15,437 bases of DNA from Rickettsiales bacterium (GTDB taxonomy: Bacteria; Pseudomonadota; Alphaproteobacteria; Rickettsiales; UBA3002): contig JAJTIB010000157.1 in NCBI GenBank assembly GCA_021300075.1, positions 1 to 15,437 of the forward strand, given 5' to 3'. Under the pieces are notes generated by a model that was given only the letters and a program-made list of their open reading frames with translations, searched no databases and was not told the origin of the DNA. Within the stretch, counting starts at the first letter, position 1; every line of letters begins with the position of its first letter. Shown one piece after another: positions 5,229 to 12,129 of this stretch. Position numbers and translations under genes: made by a program.

Positions 5229-8200
5229 TCAGGCCGCGTTTTTCTTATGCCGCGCCTTGCCCAGATAGTCCTGCAGCGGCGTGACGCCAAGGCCAGCATG
5301 GCCCGCCTCTTTCAGCGAAGCTATGGCCATGACCATCGCCCGCGCACCCGCCATGGTGGTAGAGTAAGGGACTTTACTCATGAGGGCGCTGCGGCGGATG
5401 GAAGAGGAATCAGCAATTGATTCGACTCCTTCGGTGGTATTGAAGACCATGGCGATTTTACCGTCTTTCATGAAATCGACCACATGCGGACGACCTTCGC
5501 GCACTTTATTCACGATCGTGACGTTCACGCCCAGTTTTTGCAGATATTCGCCCGTGCCGCGCGTACAAAGCACTTCAAACCCAAGTGCAATCAGTTGGGT
5601 GGCGACTGGATATGCTGCGCGTTTATCGCTGTCTTTGACCGAGAGAAACACCGTGCCTTCGGCTGGCAATGTGCTGCCCGACCCGATGAAGCCTTTGGCG
5701 AAGGCGCGGGCAAAATCGCGGTCAATGCCCATAGTTTCGCCGGTGGATTTCATCTCCGGCCCTAAAATCGTGTCCACACCCGGAAAGCGTGCAAAGGGGA
5801 ATACTACTTCCTTTACCGCGATATGACCGAGATTCTGCATCAGGGTTTTGTCGTCGGGCAAGTGGAAGGAGGCCAGCTTATCGCCCGCCATCAGTCGGGC
5901 AGCGATTTTAGCAATCGGAATGCCGGTGGCTTTGGCCACAAAGGGCACGGTGCGCGAGGCGCGCGGATTAACTTCGAGAATGTAGATTTCGACGGAAGGG
6001 GCTCTTGTCCCTTTAGAGGCTTCTGACTGATCGGCTACCGTTTTCACTGCAAACTGCACATTCATCAGCCCTGCGACTTTAAGGGCTTTGGCCAGCATCA
6101 CGGTCTGACGGCGGATTTCGTTAATAATTTCGGCGTCAAGTGAATAAGGCGGCAGCGAACAGGCGGAATCGCCCGAATGAATCCCAGCCTCCTCGATATG
6201 TTCCATGATGCCGGGGACATAAAAATCCTCGCCATCGCTCAGGCAATCCACGTCGAGTTCGATGGCGTCACTTAAATAGCGATCAAGTAGAATCGGCCCG
6301 TCGCCAAAGAGGGTGAGTAAATCCGCGACATAATGCTGCAGTTCAGAAGCGGAATGAATAATCCGCATCGCCCGCCCGCCCAGAACGTAAGACGGGCGAA
6401 CCACCACTGGAAATCCAATCTTTATAGCCGCAGGAACGACTTCGTCGGCATGTTTGCAGATGGCATTTTCGGGCTGCTTGAGCTTCAGTTTATGCAGCAA
6501 TTTCTGGAAACGCTCGCGGTCTTCGGCCAGATCAATCGAATCGACGGAGGTGCCAATAATCGGAATCCCTGCCTCTTCGAGTGCATGGGCGAGTTTAAGT
6601 GGCGTTTGCCCGCCAAACTGTACAATGACCCCGACAAGCTCACCATTTTCCCGTTCTTTTTCGATAACCTCCATGACGTCTTCTGCCGTGAGGGGCTCGA
6701 AATAGAGCCGGTCGGCAGTGTCATAATCGGTAGAGACGGTTTCCGGATTACAGTTAATCATGATGGTTTCGAACGCAGTGATGCGGGGTGCAGGGTGCAG
6801 GATGTGCGGTTCTTGACCCATCACTGGCCATGCTTCACTTGCTACCGCCCCTTGCAGCGCATAACAGGCATGCACGCAGCAGTAATCAAACTCAATCCCC
6901 TGACCGATACGGTTGGGACCACCGCCTAATATCACAATTTTTTTGCGGTCAGTAGGCGCGGCTTCGCACTGGGTGATAAAGGGAGTAGTGCTCAAATCTT
7001 CACCTGCCACCCGCCGCCCGCCACCCGCCACACTTTCATAGGTTGAATATAGATAGGGTGTTGGGGATTCAAATTCGGCTGCACATGTATCAATACGCTT
7101 AAAGATCGGGCGTACGTCGAGCGCATGACGCAATTTGCGGATATCTTTTTCTTTTTTGCCTGTGATACTCGCGAGTTGCTTGTCGCTGAATCCAAGCTGC
7201 TTGATGGCCAGAAGTGACGGCGCGTCCTTGGGCAATCCGTGGGTTCCTATCCATGTTTCGGCACGAATGATTTTTTCAAGTTCACGAAGAAACCATGGGT
7301 CATATTTCGTAATACGCTGAATTTCTTCGATGCTCATCCCGAAGCGTAGTGCCTGGCCAATTTTAAGCAGACGGTCGGGGGCGGCAACCGCCAGTGCAAT
7401 CCTGATAGGCTCAAGATTTTCGGAGCTCGCCCCTTCTATCGTTACCGGATTGAGGCCGGTAAGACCAGTTTCGAGTGAACGCAGAGCTTTTTGCAGGCTT
7501 TCGGTAAAGCACCGGCCAATGGCCATGGCTTCCCCCACCGATTTCATCGAGGTGGAGAGTGTGGCCTCAGCGCCTGGGAATTTCTCAAACGTAAAGCGGG
7601 GAATTTTGGTGACGATATAGTCAATCGTCGGTTCAAAAGAGGCGGGCATGGAGGGGGTGACTCGGGACTCGGGGCTCGGGGCTCGTGAGGCCTCCGCCAC
7701 TTGCTTCTTACCACTCACCACATCATTGGCCACTTCGTCGAGCGTATAGCCGACCGCGAGTTTGGCTGCGACTTTGGCAATCGGGAAGCCGGTGGCTTTG
7801 GACGCCAGGGCTGAAGAGCGCGAAACGCGCGGATTCATCTCAATGACCACCATCCGGCCAGTATCAGGATTGACCGCGAACTGCACGTTTGATCCGCCCG
7901 TATCGACACCAATTTCGCGCAGTACCGCTATTGAGGCATTACGCAGAATCTGGTATTCCTTGTCGGTGAGTGTCAGCGCCGGAGCGACGGTGATCGAATC
8001 GCCGGTATGCACTCCCATCGGGTCGATATTTTCAATCGAACAGACGATGATGCAGTTATCGGCCCTGTCGCGCACCACTTCCATTTCATATTCTTTCCAG
8101 CCCAGAACCGATTCATCAATCAGCACTTCGGTGGTGGGCGAAGCCTCAAGCCCGCTTGTGACAATCGCCTCGAATTCCTCGCGGTTATAGGCGATACCGC

Positions 8201-8735
8201 CGCCCGAACCGCCGAGCGTAAAGGACGGGCGGATGACGGCGGGCAGACCGATGCGCTCGAGAATCTCCCAGGCTTCGTCAAGCGAATGGGCGACGCCGTT
8301 TTTGGGTACATCAAGCCCGATACGCGCCATGGCCTCGCCAAATAGCTGGCGGTTTTCGGCCTTGTTGATGGATTCCAGCCGGGCGCCGATTAGCTCGACC
8401 TTATATCTGGCGAGCACGCCGGATTCGGCAAGTGCCTTGGCACAATTCAGCGCCGTCTGCCCGCCCATCGTCGGCAGCAATGCGTCCGGGCGCTCTTTCG
8501 CAATAATTTTTTCGACAAATTCGGGCGTGATCGGCTCGATATAGGTGGCGTCCGCCAGCTCTGGATCGGTCATGATGGTGGCTGGATTAGAATTGACTAA
8601 AATGACGCGGTAGCCTTCGGCCTTCAAAGTCTGCACGGCTTGCGTGCCTGAATAATCAAATTCGCAGGCCTGACCGATGACAATCGGGCCCGCACCGATA
8701 ATGAGAATGGATTTTATGTCGCTACGTTTAGGCAT
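5229..8735 (-). CDS. carB: Carbamoyl phosphate synthetase large subunit, with four extra in-frame segments
   Basis: Makes carbamoyl phosphate from bicarbonate, ATP and ammonia supplied by CarA, for pyrimidine and arginine synthesis. At 1168 residues it contains both ATP-grasp halves: MPKRSDIKSILIIGAGPIVIGQ and RPSFTLGGSGGG (169-180) in the first, VILGGGPNRIGQGIEFDYCC (601-620) and RPSYVLGGRAM (780-790) in the second, plus EMNPRVSRSSALASKATG and EVNPRASRTVPFVAKATG. The C-terminal MGS-like allosteric domain follows from about residue 1020, with NKVREGRPH at 1076-1084. Extra peptides relative to CarB as I know it lie at about 344-363, 568-589, 628-654 and 899-915. They keep the frame and avoid the motifs listed, so the enzyme is probably active. 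The ATG overlaps the carA stop (TGATG), implying translational coupling. Confidence 0.96.
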   Translation of the reverse strand: MPKRSDIKSILIIGAGPIVIGQACEFDYSGTQAVQTLKAEGYRVILVNSNPATIMTDPELADATYIEPITPEFVEKIIAKERPDALLPTMGGQTALNCAKALAESGVLARYKVELIGARLESINKAENRQLFGEAMARIGLDVPKNGVAHSLDEAWEILERIGLPAVIRPSFTLGGSGGGIAYNREEFEAIVTSGLEASPTTEVLIDESVLGWKEYEMEVVRDRADNCIIVCSIENIDPMGVHTGDSITVAPALTLTDKEYQILRNASIAVLREIGVDTGGSNVQFAVNPDTGRMVVIEMNPRVSRSSALASKATGFPIAKVAAKLAVGYTLDEVANDVVSGKKQVAEASRAPSPESRVTPSMPASFEPTIDYIVTKIPRFTFEKFPGAEATLSTSMKSVGEAMAIGRCFTESLQKALRSLETGLTGLNPVTIEGASSENLEPIRIALAVAAPDRLLKIGQALRFGMSIEEIQRITKYDPWFLRELEKIIRAETWIGTHGLPKDAPSLLAIKQLGFSDKQLASITGKKEKDIRKLRHALDVRPIFKRIDTCAAEFESPTPYLYSTYESVAGGGRRVAGEDLSTTPFITQCEAAPTDRKKIVILGGGPNRIGQGIEFDYCCVHACYALQGAVASEAWPVMGQEPHILHPAPRITAFETIMINCNPETVSTDYDTADRLYFEPLTAEDVMEVIEKERENGELVGVIVQFGGQTPLKLAHALEEAGIPIIGTSVDSIDLAEDRERFQKLLHKLKLKQPENAICKHADEVVPAAIKIGFPVVVRPSYVLGGRAMRIIHSASELQHYVADLLTLFGDGPILLDRYLSDAIELDVDCLSDGEDFYVPGIMEHIEEAGIHSGDSACSLPPYSLDAEIINEIRRQTVMLAKALKVAGLMNVQFAVKTVADQSEASKGTRAPSVEIYILEVNPRASRTVPFVAKATGIPIAKIAARLMAGDKLASFHLPDDKTLMQNLGHIAVKEVVFPFARFPGVDTILGPEMKSTGETMGIDRDFARAFAKGFIGSGSTLPAEGTVFLSVKDSDKRAAYPVATQLIALGFEVLCTRGTGEYLQKLGVNVTIVNKVREGRPHVVDFMKDGKIAMVFNTTEGVESIADSSSIRRSALMSKVPYSTTMAGARAMVMAIASLKEAGHAGLGVTPLQDYLGKARHKKNAA
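5991..6041. repeat. carB insert 4: related in-frame segment
   Basis: Codes for TVADQSEASKGTRAPSV (residues 899-915) between QFAVK and EIYILEVNPRASRTVPF, where about 2-3 residues are usual. EAS...RAPS is shared with insert 1. On the plus strand GGGGCTC is followed by TTGTCCC, recalling the heptads of insert 1 and of carA, but no clean four-unit array is left. Confidence 0.55.
6782..6809. repeat. Heptanucleotide tandem repeat in carB insert 3
   Basis: Plus-strand units: TGCGGGG, TGCAGGG, TGCAGGA, TGTGCGG (the last degenerate). The tract lies within a segment of about 81 bp (6774-6854) coding residues 628-654, between CVHACYAL and FETIMINCNPE, where other CarB proteins have about 4 residues. 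The inserted peptide contains VASEAWPVMGQEP and ILHPAPRIT. Confidence 0.7.
7001..7028. repeat. Heptanucleotide tandem repeat in carB insert 2
   Basis: Plus-strand units: CACCTGC, CACCCGC, CGCCCGC, CACCCGC, each differing from CACCCGC by at most one base. It codes for the VAGGGRRVAG part of residues 568-589, inserted between YLYSTYE and CEAAPTDRKK. Alphaproteobacterial CarB proteins have a short variable stretch here, so the net gain is roughly 13-20 residues. Confidence 0.85.
7659..7686. repeat. Heptanucleotide tandem repeat in carB insert 1
   Basis: Plus-strand units: GACTCGG, GACTCGG, GGCTCGG, GGCTCGT. It codes for SRAPSPESRV within residues 344-363, inserted between VVSGK and PASFEPTIDY, where other CarB proteins have about one residue. 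This is the clearest of the arrays. Confidence 0.88.
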
Positions 8736-9925
8736 CAGGCGGCTCGCTTTTGCTGCTGAATCATCCCCACAAACTGTGCAAACAGATATTGCGAGTCCTG
8801 CGGGCCAGGCGAGGCTTCGGGGTGCCCTTGAACGCTGAAGATGGGTTTTCCTTTAACGGCGATGCCTTGAATCGTGCCATCAAACAGCGAGCGATGGGTG
8901 ACTAGGACTTCGGGCGGCAGTCCAGCGTCACTGATGGCAAAGCCGTGATTTTGCGAAGTGATCTCGACCTTGCCGGTGGCCAGATCTTTCACCGGATGGT
9001 TCGCGCCGCGATGCCCCTGGCGCATTTTTTCGGTGCGGCACCCGAGCGCAATCCCGAGCATCTGGTGCCCGAGGCAGATACCAAACACCGGAATGTCTGT
9101 GGCGATAATTTTTTTAATGACGGGGACAGCATAGCTGCCGGTCGCCGCCGGGTCGCCCGGGCCGTTGCTCAAGAAAACCCCGTCAGGCTTATGCGCGAGA
9201 ATCTCTTCCGCCGTGGCGGTTGCGGGCACGATAGTGACGCGGCAACCGGCCGATGTCAGCGAGCGGAGGATGTTGAGTTTGATGCCGTAATCAACAGCTA
9301 CGACGTGCAGGGGGTGGTGCGTGGCGGGTGGTGCGTGGAGCGCAGGGGTGAGTGACCAGCGCGGCGTATTCCACTCATAATTTTCTTTGGTGGTGACATG
9401 TGCAGATAGTTCTAATCCATTCATATCCGGCGCTTGGGAGAGTGCCTTCTCTGCCTTTTCACGTGCCAGCTGCCACGCGCCCTGTGCCACAAATCCGATC
9501 GCGCAATTCTGCGCGCCAGATGTGCGGATATGGCGCGTCAGCGCCCGCGTATCAATACCGCTGATGCCGGTAATGCCGCGCCGCTTGAGCCAGTCATTCA
9601 GATGTGCCGTGGCACGGAAATTGGAAGGTTCGGTAATCGCCTCTCGCAGAATCAGGCCGCTGGCGCCGCTTGTCTCTTGTTTCTCGACTGTTGACTCTAG
9701 ATCTTCAACATTACACCCCACATTGCCAACATGGGGAAAAGTGAAGCAGATTAACTGTCCGGTATAGGAAGGATCGGTCAGGATTTCCTGATAGCCCGTC
9801 ATGGAAGTATTGAAGCAGATTTCGCCGCTGGTGCTGCCTTCTTTGCCAATGCCATAGCCGGAAAACACCGACCCATCCGCGAGCACCAGCGCGGCATTGG
9901 GTGGGGTCACAAAAGGCTCGGTCAT
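8735..9925 (-). CDS. carA: Carbamoyl phosphate synthetase small subunit (glutaminase)
   Basis: Class I glutamine amidotransferase that releases ammonia from glutamine and channels it to CarB. 396 residues, the usual length. The N-terminal CarA domain is recognised by ALVLADGSVFSGYGIG, EICFNTSMTGYQEILTDPSYTGQ and GIDTRALTRHIR. The C-terminal glutaminase domain has the nucleophile Cys284 in FGICLGHQ, with His368 and Glu370 in VQGHPEASPGP, and SNGPGDP at 253-259. The ATG has a GGAG site eight bases upstream. Two stretches, residues 78-88 (TVEKQETSGAS) and 192-206 (LTPALHAPPATHHPL), lie on heptad-repeat DNA at variable loops; they add few or no net residues. The stop overlaps the carB start by one base. 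Confidence 0.97.
   Translation of the reverse strand: MTEPFVTPPNAALVLADGSVFSGYGIGKEGSTSGEICFNTSMTGYQEILTDPSYTGQLICFTFPHVGNVGCNVEDLESTVEKQETSGASGLILREAITEPSNFRATAHLNDWLKRRGITGISGIDTRALTRHIRTSGAQNCAIGFVAQGAWQLAREKAEKALSQAPDMNGLELSAHVTTKENYEWNTPRWSLTPALHAPPATHHPLHVVAVDYGIKLNILRSLTSAGCRVTIVPATATAEEILAHKPDGVFLSNGPGDPAATGSYAVPVIKKIIATDIPVFGICLGHQMLGIALGCRTEKMRQGHRGANHPVKDLATGKVEITSQNHGFAISDAGLPPEVLVTHRSLFDGTIQGIAVKGKPIFSVQGHPEASPGPQDSQYLFAQFVGMIQQQKRAA
9307..9348. repeat. Heptanucleotide tract in carA, second
   Basis: Plus-strand units: GCAGGGG, GTGGTGC, GTGGCGG, GTGGTGC, GTGGAGC, GCAGGGG. Four related central units are bracketed by two identical ones. It codes for the CarA linker around residues 192-206 just before HVVAVDYGIK, a position that varies in length among CarA proteins. 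Confidence 0.7.
9670..9697. repeat. Degenerate heptanucleotide tract in carA, first
   Basis: Plus-strand units: TTGTCTC, TTGTTTC, TCGACTG, TTGACTC, consensus TTGWCTC. It codes for about residues 77-86, just after NVEDLE and before GLILRE. The xxGACTC form is shared with carB insert 1. More diverged than the others, so periodicity is less certain. Confidence 0.55.
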
Positions 9926-9940
9926 TGAAGACTCCAGTCA

Positions 9941-9956
9941 TCGCACAAACGTGCGA
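9941..9956. promoter_or_regulatory. Palindrome near the carAB transcription start
   Basis: TCGCAC (9941-9946) and GTGCGA (9951-9956) are perfect complements around AAAC. It lies directly downstream of the proposed -10 box and 16 bases before the carA ATG. It could be a repressor site or a leader hairpin; the binding factor is unknown. Confidence 0.5.
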
Positions 9957-9985
9957 CATTTACGGAGTCACGCGGGACTAGTCAA
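9957..9985 (-). promoter_or_regulatory. Putative sigma-70 promoter of carAB
   Basis: On the minus strand TTGACT (9980-9985, five of six matches) is followed after exactly 17 bases by TAAATG (9957-9962, three of six matches). Transcription would start near 9950, inside the palindrome. It lies in the 74-base gap after the FKBP-like gene. Confidence 0.45.
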
Positions 9986-9999
9986 GCGTCATGATGGGC

Positions 10000-10881
10000 T
10001 TATTCCTGCCGTTCCAGCAGCAGGGCAACCCAGGTTTTTTGAGCAAGAATCTGGCGTAGCGGGGTGAGTGAGGCAGATGCCGTTTTACTTTGGCCAAGCC
10101 AGGCAGGGGGGAGATACAGCATACGTGTTTCACCGAGCCTCATGCCGCGCGCCAGTAAATCAACACCGGCCGCCAGCTCGGCTTGACCCGGGGTAAATGT
10201 CAGGGGTTCGGCGCTGAGATAAAGACGTGTACCACTATCATCAAAGACGGAAATTCTTGCGGTCATTTCTCTGCCGCAATAGCTGGGTTCGCCCCTATCC
10301 GACCCCGAAACCAGGGTGACGGCCATCGCCGGAAAATCCGCTTCCACAGGGGCAGTGACGGCTACCAGTTCAAGGCGGAACATAATCTCTTCATCCGCAT
10401 TTTTCTGGGGCGACGCATAAACCTGCGATGCCGGGGCATAAATCTGGCGGACGCCGCCGGCTCGCATACCGATAATGCCCTCATTCAGCGCAGGGAAAGG
10501 CGCATTGCCAAGGATAAAACTTAAGGGTTTTGACTCATCATGCCCGGCGTCAAAACTGGCGCCGTCACGCGTAGTACCGCGTAGCAATACGGTCACAGGG
10601 CTGCCGCATTGGGCGGCGAGATCGCCTGAACCGAGGGTGACTTCGCGGATATTCGCCTCTCCCACAAAGGCAGGGTTAATAGCGCGCTGCCAGCGATTTT
10701 TATCAAAGAGTTGACGCAAGGCAGGATATTCGGTTGTGGTGTCAGTTGTGGCAATCGTCGCTTCTTGTGGTGTGTCGGGGGCTGTGGCTGGCGGTTTTGG
10801 ACCAGTATTGCCGACATAGACAATATAGGCCAGAAAAACAACAAAGAGCCAGCTCAGCCATCTTGGAAAAGGTCGCATCAT
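10000..10881 (-). CDS. Membrane-anchored protein with two FKBP-like domains
   Basis: 293 residues. One hydrophobic segment at about 8-24 after MMRPFPR looks like an N-terminal anchor, placing the rest in the periplasm. A Pro/Thr-rich linker (28-50) follows. Residues about 80-175 resemble an FKBP peptidyl-prolyl isomerase domain: VTVLLRGTTRDGASFDAG, PLSFILGNAPFPALNEGIIGMRAGGVRQIYAP. Residues about 187-290 repeat the plan: VTLVSGSDRGEPSYCG, DDSGTRLY, PLTFTPGQAELAAGVDLLARGMRLGETRMLYLPP. Cys92 and Cys202 sit at the same place in each copy. The conserved FKBP Trp (VIPGW) is absent from both, so isomerase activity is doubtful and a chaperone role is possible. It starts eight bases after ychF, so it is probably in that operon. 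Confidence 0.78.
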   Translation of the reverse strand: MMRPFPRWLSWLFVVFLAYIVYVGNTGPKPPATAPDTPQEATIATTDTTTEYPALRQLFDKNRWQRAINPAFVGEANIREVTLGSGDLAAQCGSPVTVLLRGTTRDGASFDAGHDESKPLSFILGNAPFPALNEGIIGMRAGGVRQIYAPASQVYASPQKNADEEIMFRLELVAVTAPVEADFPAMAVTLVSGSDRGEPSYCGREMTARISVFDDSGTRLYLSAEPLTFTPGQAELAAGVDLLARGMRLGETRMLYLPPAWLGQSKTASASLTPLRQILAQKTWVALLLERQE

Positions 10882-10889
10882 AGCTCGTG

Positions 10890-11990
10890 CTAGACATTAA
10901 ATCGGAAATGGAAGACATCACCATCCTGCACCAGATAGTCTTTGCCTTCAAGCCGCAATTTGCCTTTATCTTTTGCCCCCTGCTCACCACCGCCTTCGAC
11001 GTAATCGGCGTAGGCGATGGTCTCGGCGCGAATAAAGCCTTTCTCAAAATCGGTATGAATCACCCCTGCTGCTTCGGGGGCGGTTGCACCTTTTCGCACG
11101 TCCCAGGCATGGGCCTCTTTCGGACCAACGGTAAAGAAAGTGATGAGGTCGAGAAGCCGGTAGCCGCTGCGGATAATGCTGTTCAGGCCTGTTTCCTTGA
11201 GGCCAAGATCTCCCAGAAATTCGAGCTTCTCGGCGTCACTCAGCCCTGCCATTTCCGCCTCAATTTTGGCCGAGATAATCACCGAAGCCGCGTTCTTGGA
11301 TTTTGCCATTTCTGCCGCCTTGGTGGAGAGTGCATTGCCTGTTGCGGCGGCTGTTTCCTCGACATTGAGTACATACATCGCGGGCTTGGTGGTGAGGAGC
11401 TGCAGCAGCTTGATGCGCCGGGCCTCGTCGCGGTCTTTGGGGGTGTAAAGTCGCGCAGGTTTACCCTCGCGTAAAAGTGCCAGAAGCGGCTCGGCGAGGG
11501 TGATGGCGGCGAGGATTTCCTTATCACCCGAGCGCGCTTTCTTCTGCATTCCGTCGAGTCGCTTCTCCAGGCTGTCAAGATCTGCCAGAATCAGTTCAAG
11601 CTCAATAATTTCTGCGTCTCTCAGCGGATCAATTGCGCCCTCGACATGGGTGACATCGACATCCTCAAAACAGCGCAGCACATAAATTATCGCATCCACT
11701 TCGCGGATATGGCTTAAAAACTGATTGCCCAAACCCTCGCCTTTGCTCGCGCCGCGTACCAGCCCCGCAATATCCACAAATTCCAGCTGAGTGGCGATAA
11801 TGGCTTTAGACTGAGCGATTTCTGCGAGTCTCGTAAGGCGCGCATCGGGGACGCTGACGCGGCCGACATTGGGCTCAATCGTGCAGAAGGGATAATTTGC
11901 GGCTTCTGCCGCCTGCTGCGATAATAGCGCATTAAACAAGGTGGACTTACCAACATTCGGCAGACCCACAATTCCGCATTTGAAGCCCAT
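10890..11990 (-). CDS. ychF: Ribosome-associated Obg-family ATPase/GTPase YchF (OLA1)
   Basis: 366 residues, the family length. The N-terminal G domain has the P-loop GLPNVGKS (9-16), FCTIEPNVGRVSVPD after it, and DIAGLVRGASKGEGLGNQFL (73-92) as G3 and switch region. A coiled-coil segment with ELELILADLDSLEKRLD follows, then YVLNVEE in place of the usual NKxD, which is why the family prefers ATP. The C-terminal TGS domain includes TFFTVGPKEAHAWDVRKG and ends with the family DYLVQDGDVFHFRFNV. The ATG before GFKCGIVGLPN is chosen because it has GGAG six bases upstream and fits the family; an open frame to 12083 would add 31 unlikely residues. The protein is linked to ribosomes and stress response. 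It follows pth. Confidence 0.96.
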   Translation of the reverse strand: MGFKCGIVGLPNVGKSTLFNALLSQQAAEAANYPFCTIEPNVGRVSVPDARLTRLAEIAQSKAIIATQLEFVDIAGLVRGASKGEGLGNQFLSHIREVDAIIYVLRCFEDVDVTHVEGAIDPLRDAEIIELELILADLDSLEKRLDGMQKKARSGDKEILAAITLAEPLLALLREGKPARLYTPKDRDEARRIKLLQLLTTKPAMYVLNVEETAAATGNALSTKAAEMAKSKNAASVIISAKIEAEMAGLSDAEKLEFLGDLGLKETGLNSIIRSGYRLLDLITFFTVGPKEAHAWDVRKGATAPEAAGVIHTDFEKGFIRAETIAYADYVEGGGEQGAKDKGKLRLEGKDYLVQDGDVFHFRFNV

Positions 11991-12029
11991 GATTATCTCC
12001 ATGTCCCCCAGCTCGGCGTGCTGACTTCG

Positions 12030-12058
12030 CCATGGGACCCCGCTTCGCGGTATCATGG
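12030..12058. repeat. Inverted repeat in the pth-ychF gap
   Basis: CCATG (12030-12034) pairs with CATGG (12054-12058), ACC (12038-12040) can pair with GGT (12049-12051), and inside them CCGC and GCGG flank a TTC loop as an alternative. It lies 40 bases upstream of the ychF ATG. No U tract follows, so a leader or processing hairpin is more likely than a terminator. The remaining gap (11991-12129) shows nothing else. Confidence 0.45.
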
Positions 12059-12129
12059 CTGGCGCGGGCTTCTGCCCTTGCACGACACGGTGAGGAAAAG
12101 ATTAGTCTGTATTGCGGTTGGCTATAGAT

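Noticed and set aside
6333..6929. 198-codon plus-strand open frame opposite carB
   Set aside because: Long, but fully antisense to the conserved second half of CarB; no domain recognised. It also crosses an insert, so its length is a by-product of codon bias.
5229..8735. carB as a pseudogene because of its extra length
   Set aside because: The frame is intact over 1168 codons and all nucleotide-binding and phosphate-binding motifs are present; the inserts sit in loops.
10735..10800. TTGTGG-containing repeats in the linker region of the FKBP-like gene as a sixth heptad site
   Set aside because: Unit spacing is irregular; the low complexity is explained by a Pro/Thr-rich linker.
10887..11474. 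195-codon plus-strand open frame opposite ychF
   Set aside because: Antisense to conserved YchF sequence, with a Cys/Gly-rich composition expected from the complementary strand; no family recognised.
11991..12083. N-terminal extension of YchF
   Set aside because: The 31 extra residues do not resemble the family, contain the complement of a hairpin, and the ATG at 11990 has its own GGAG site.
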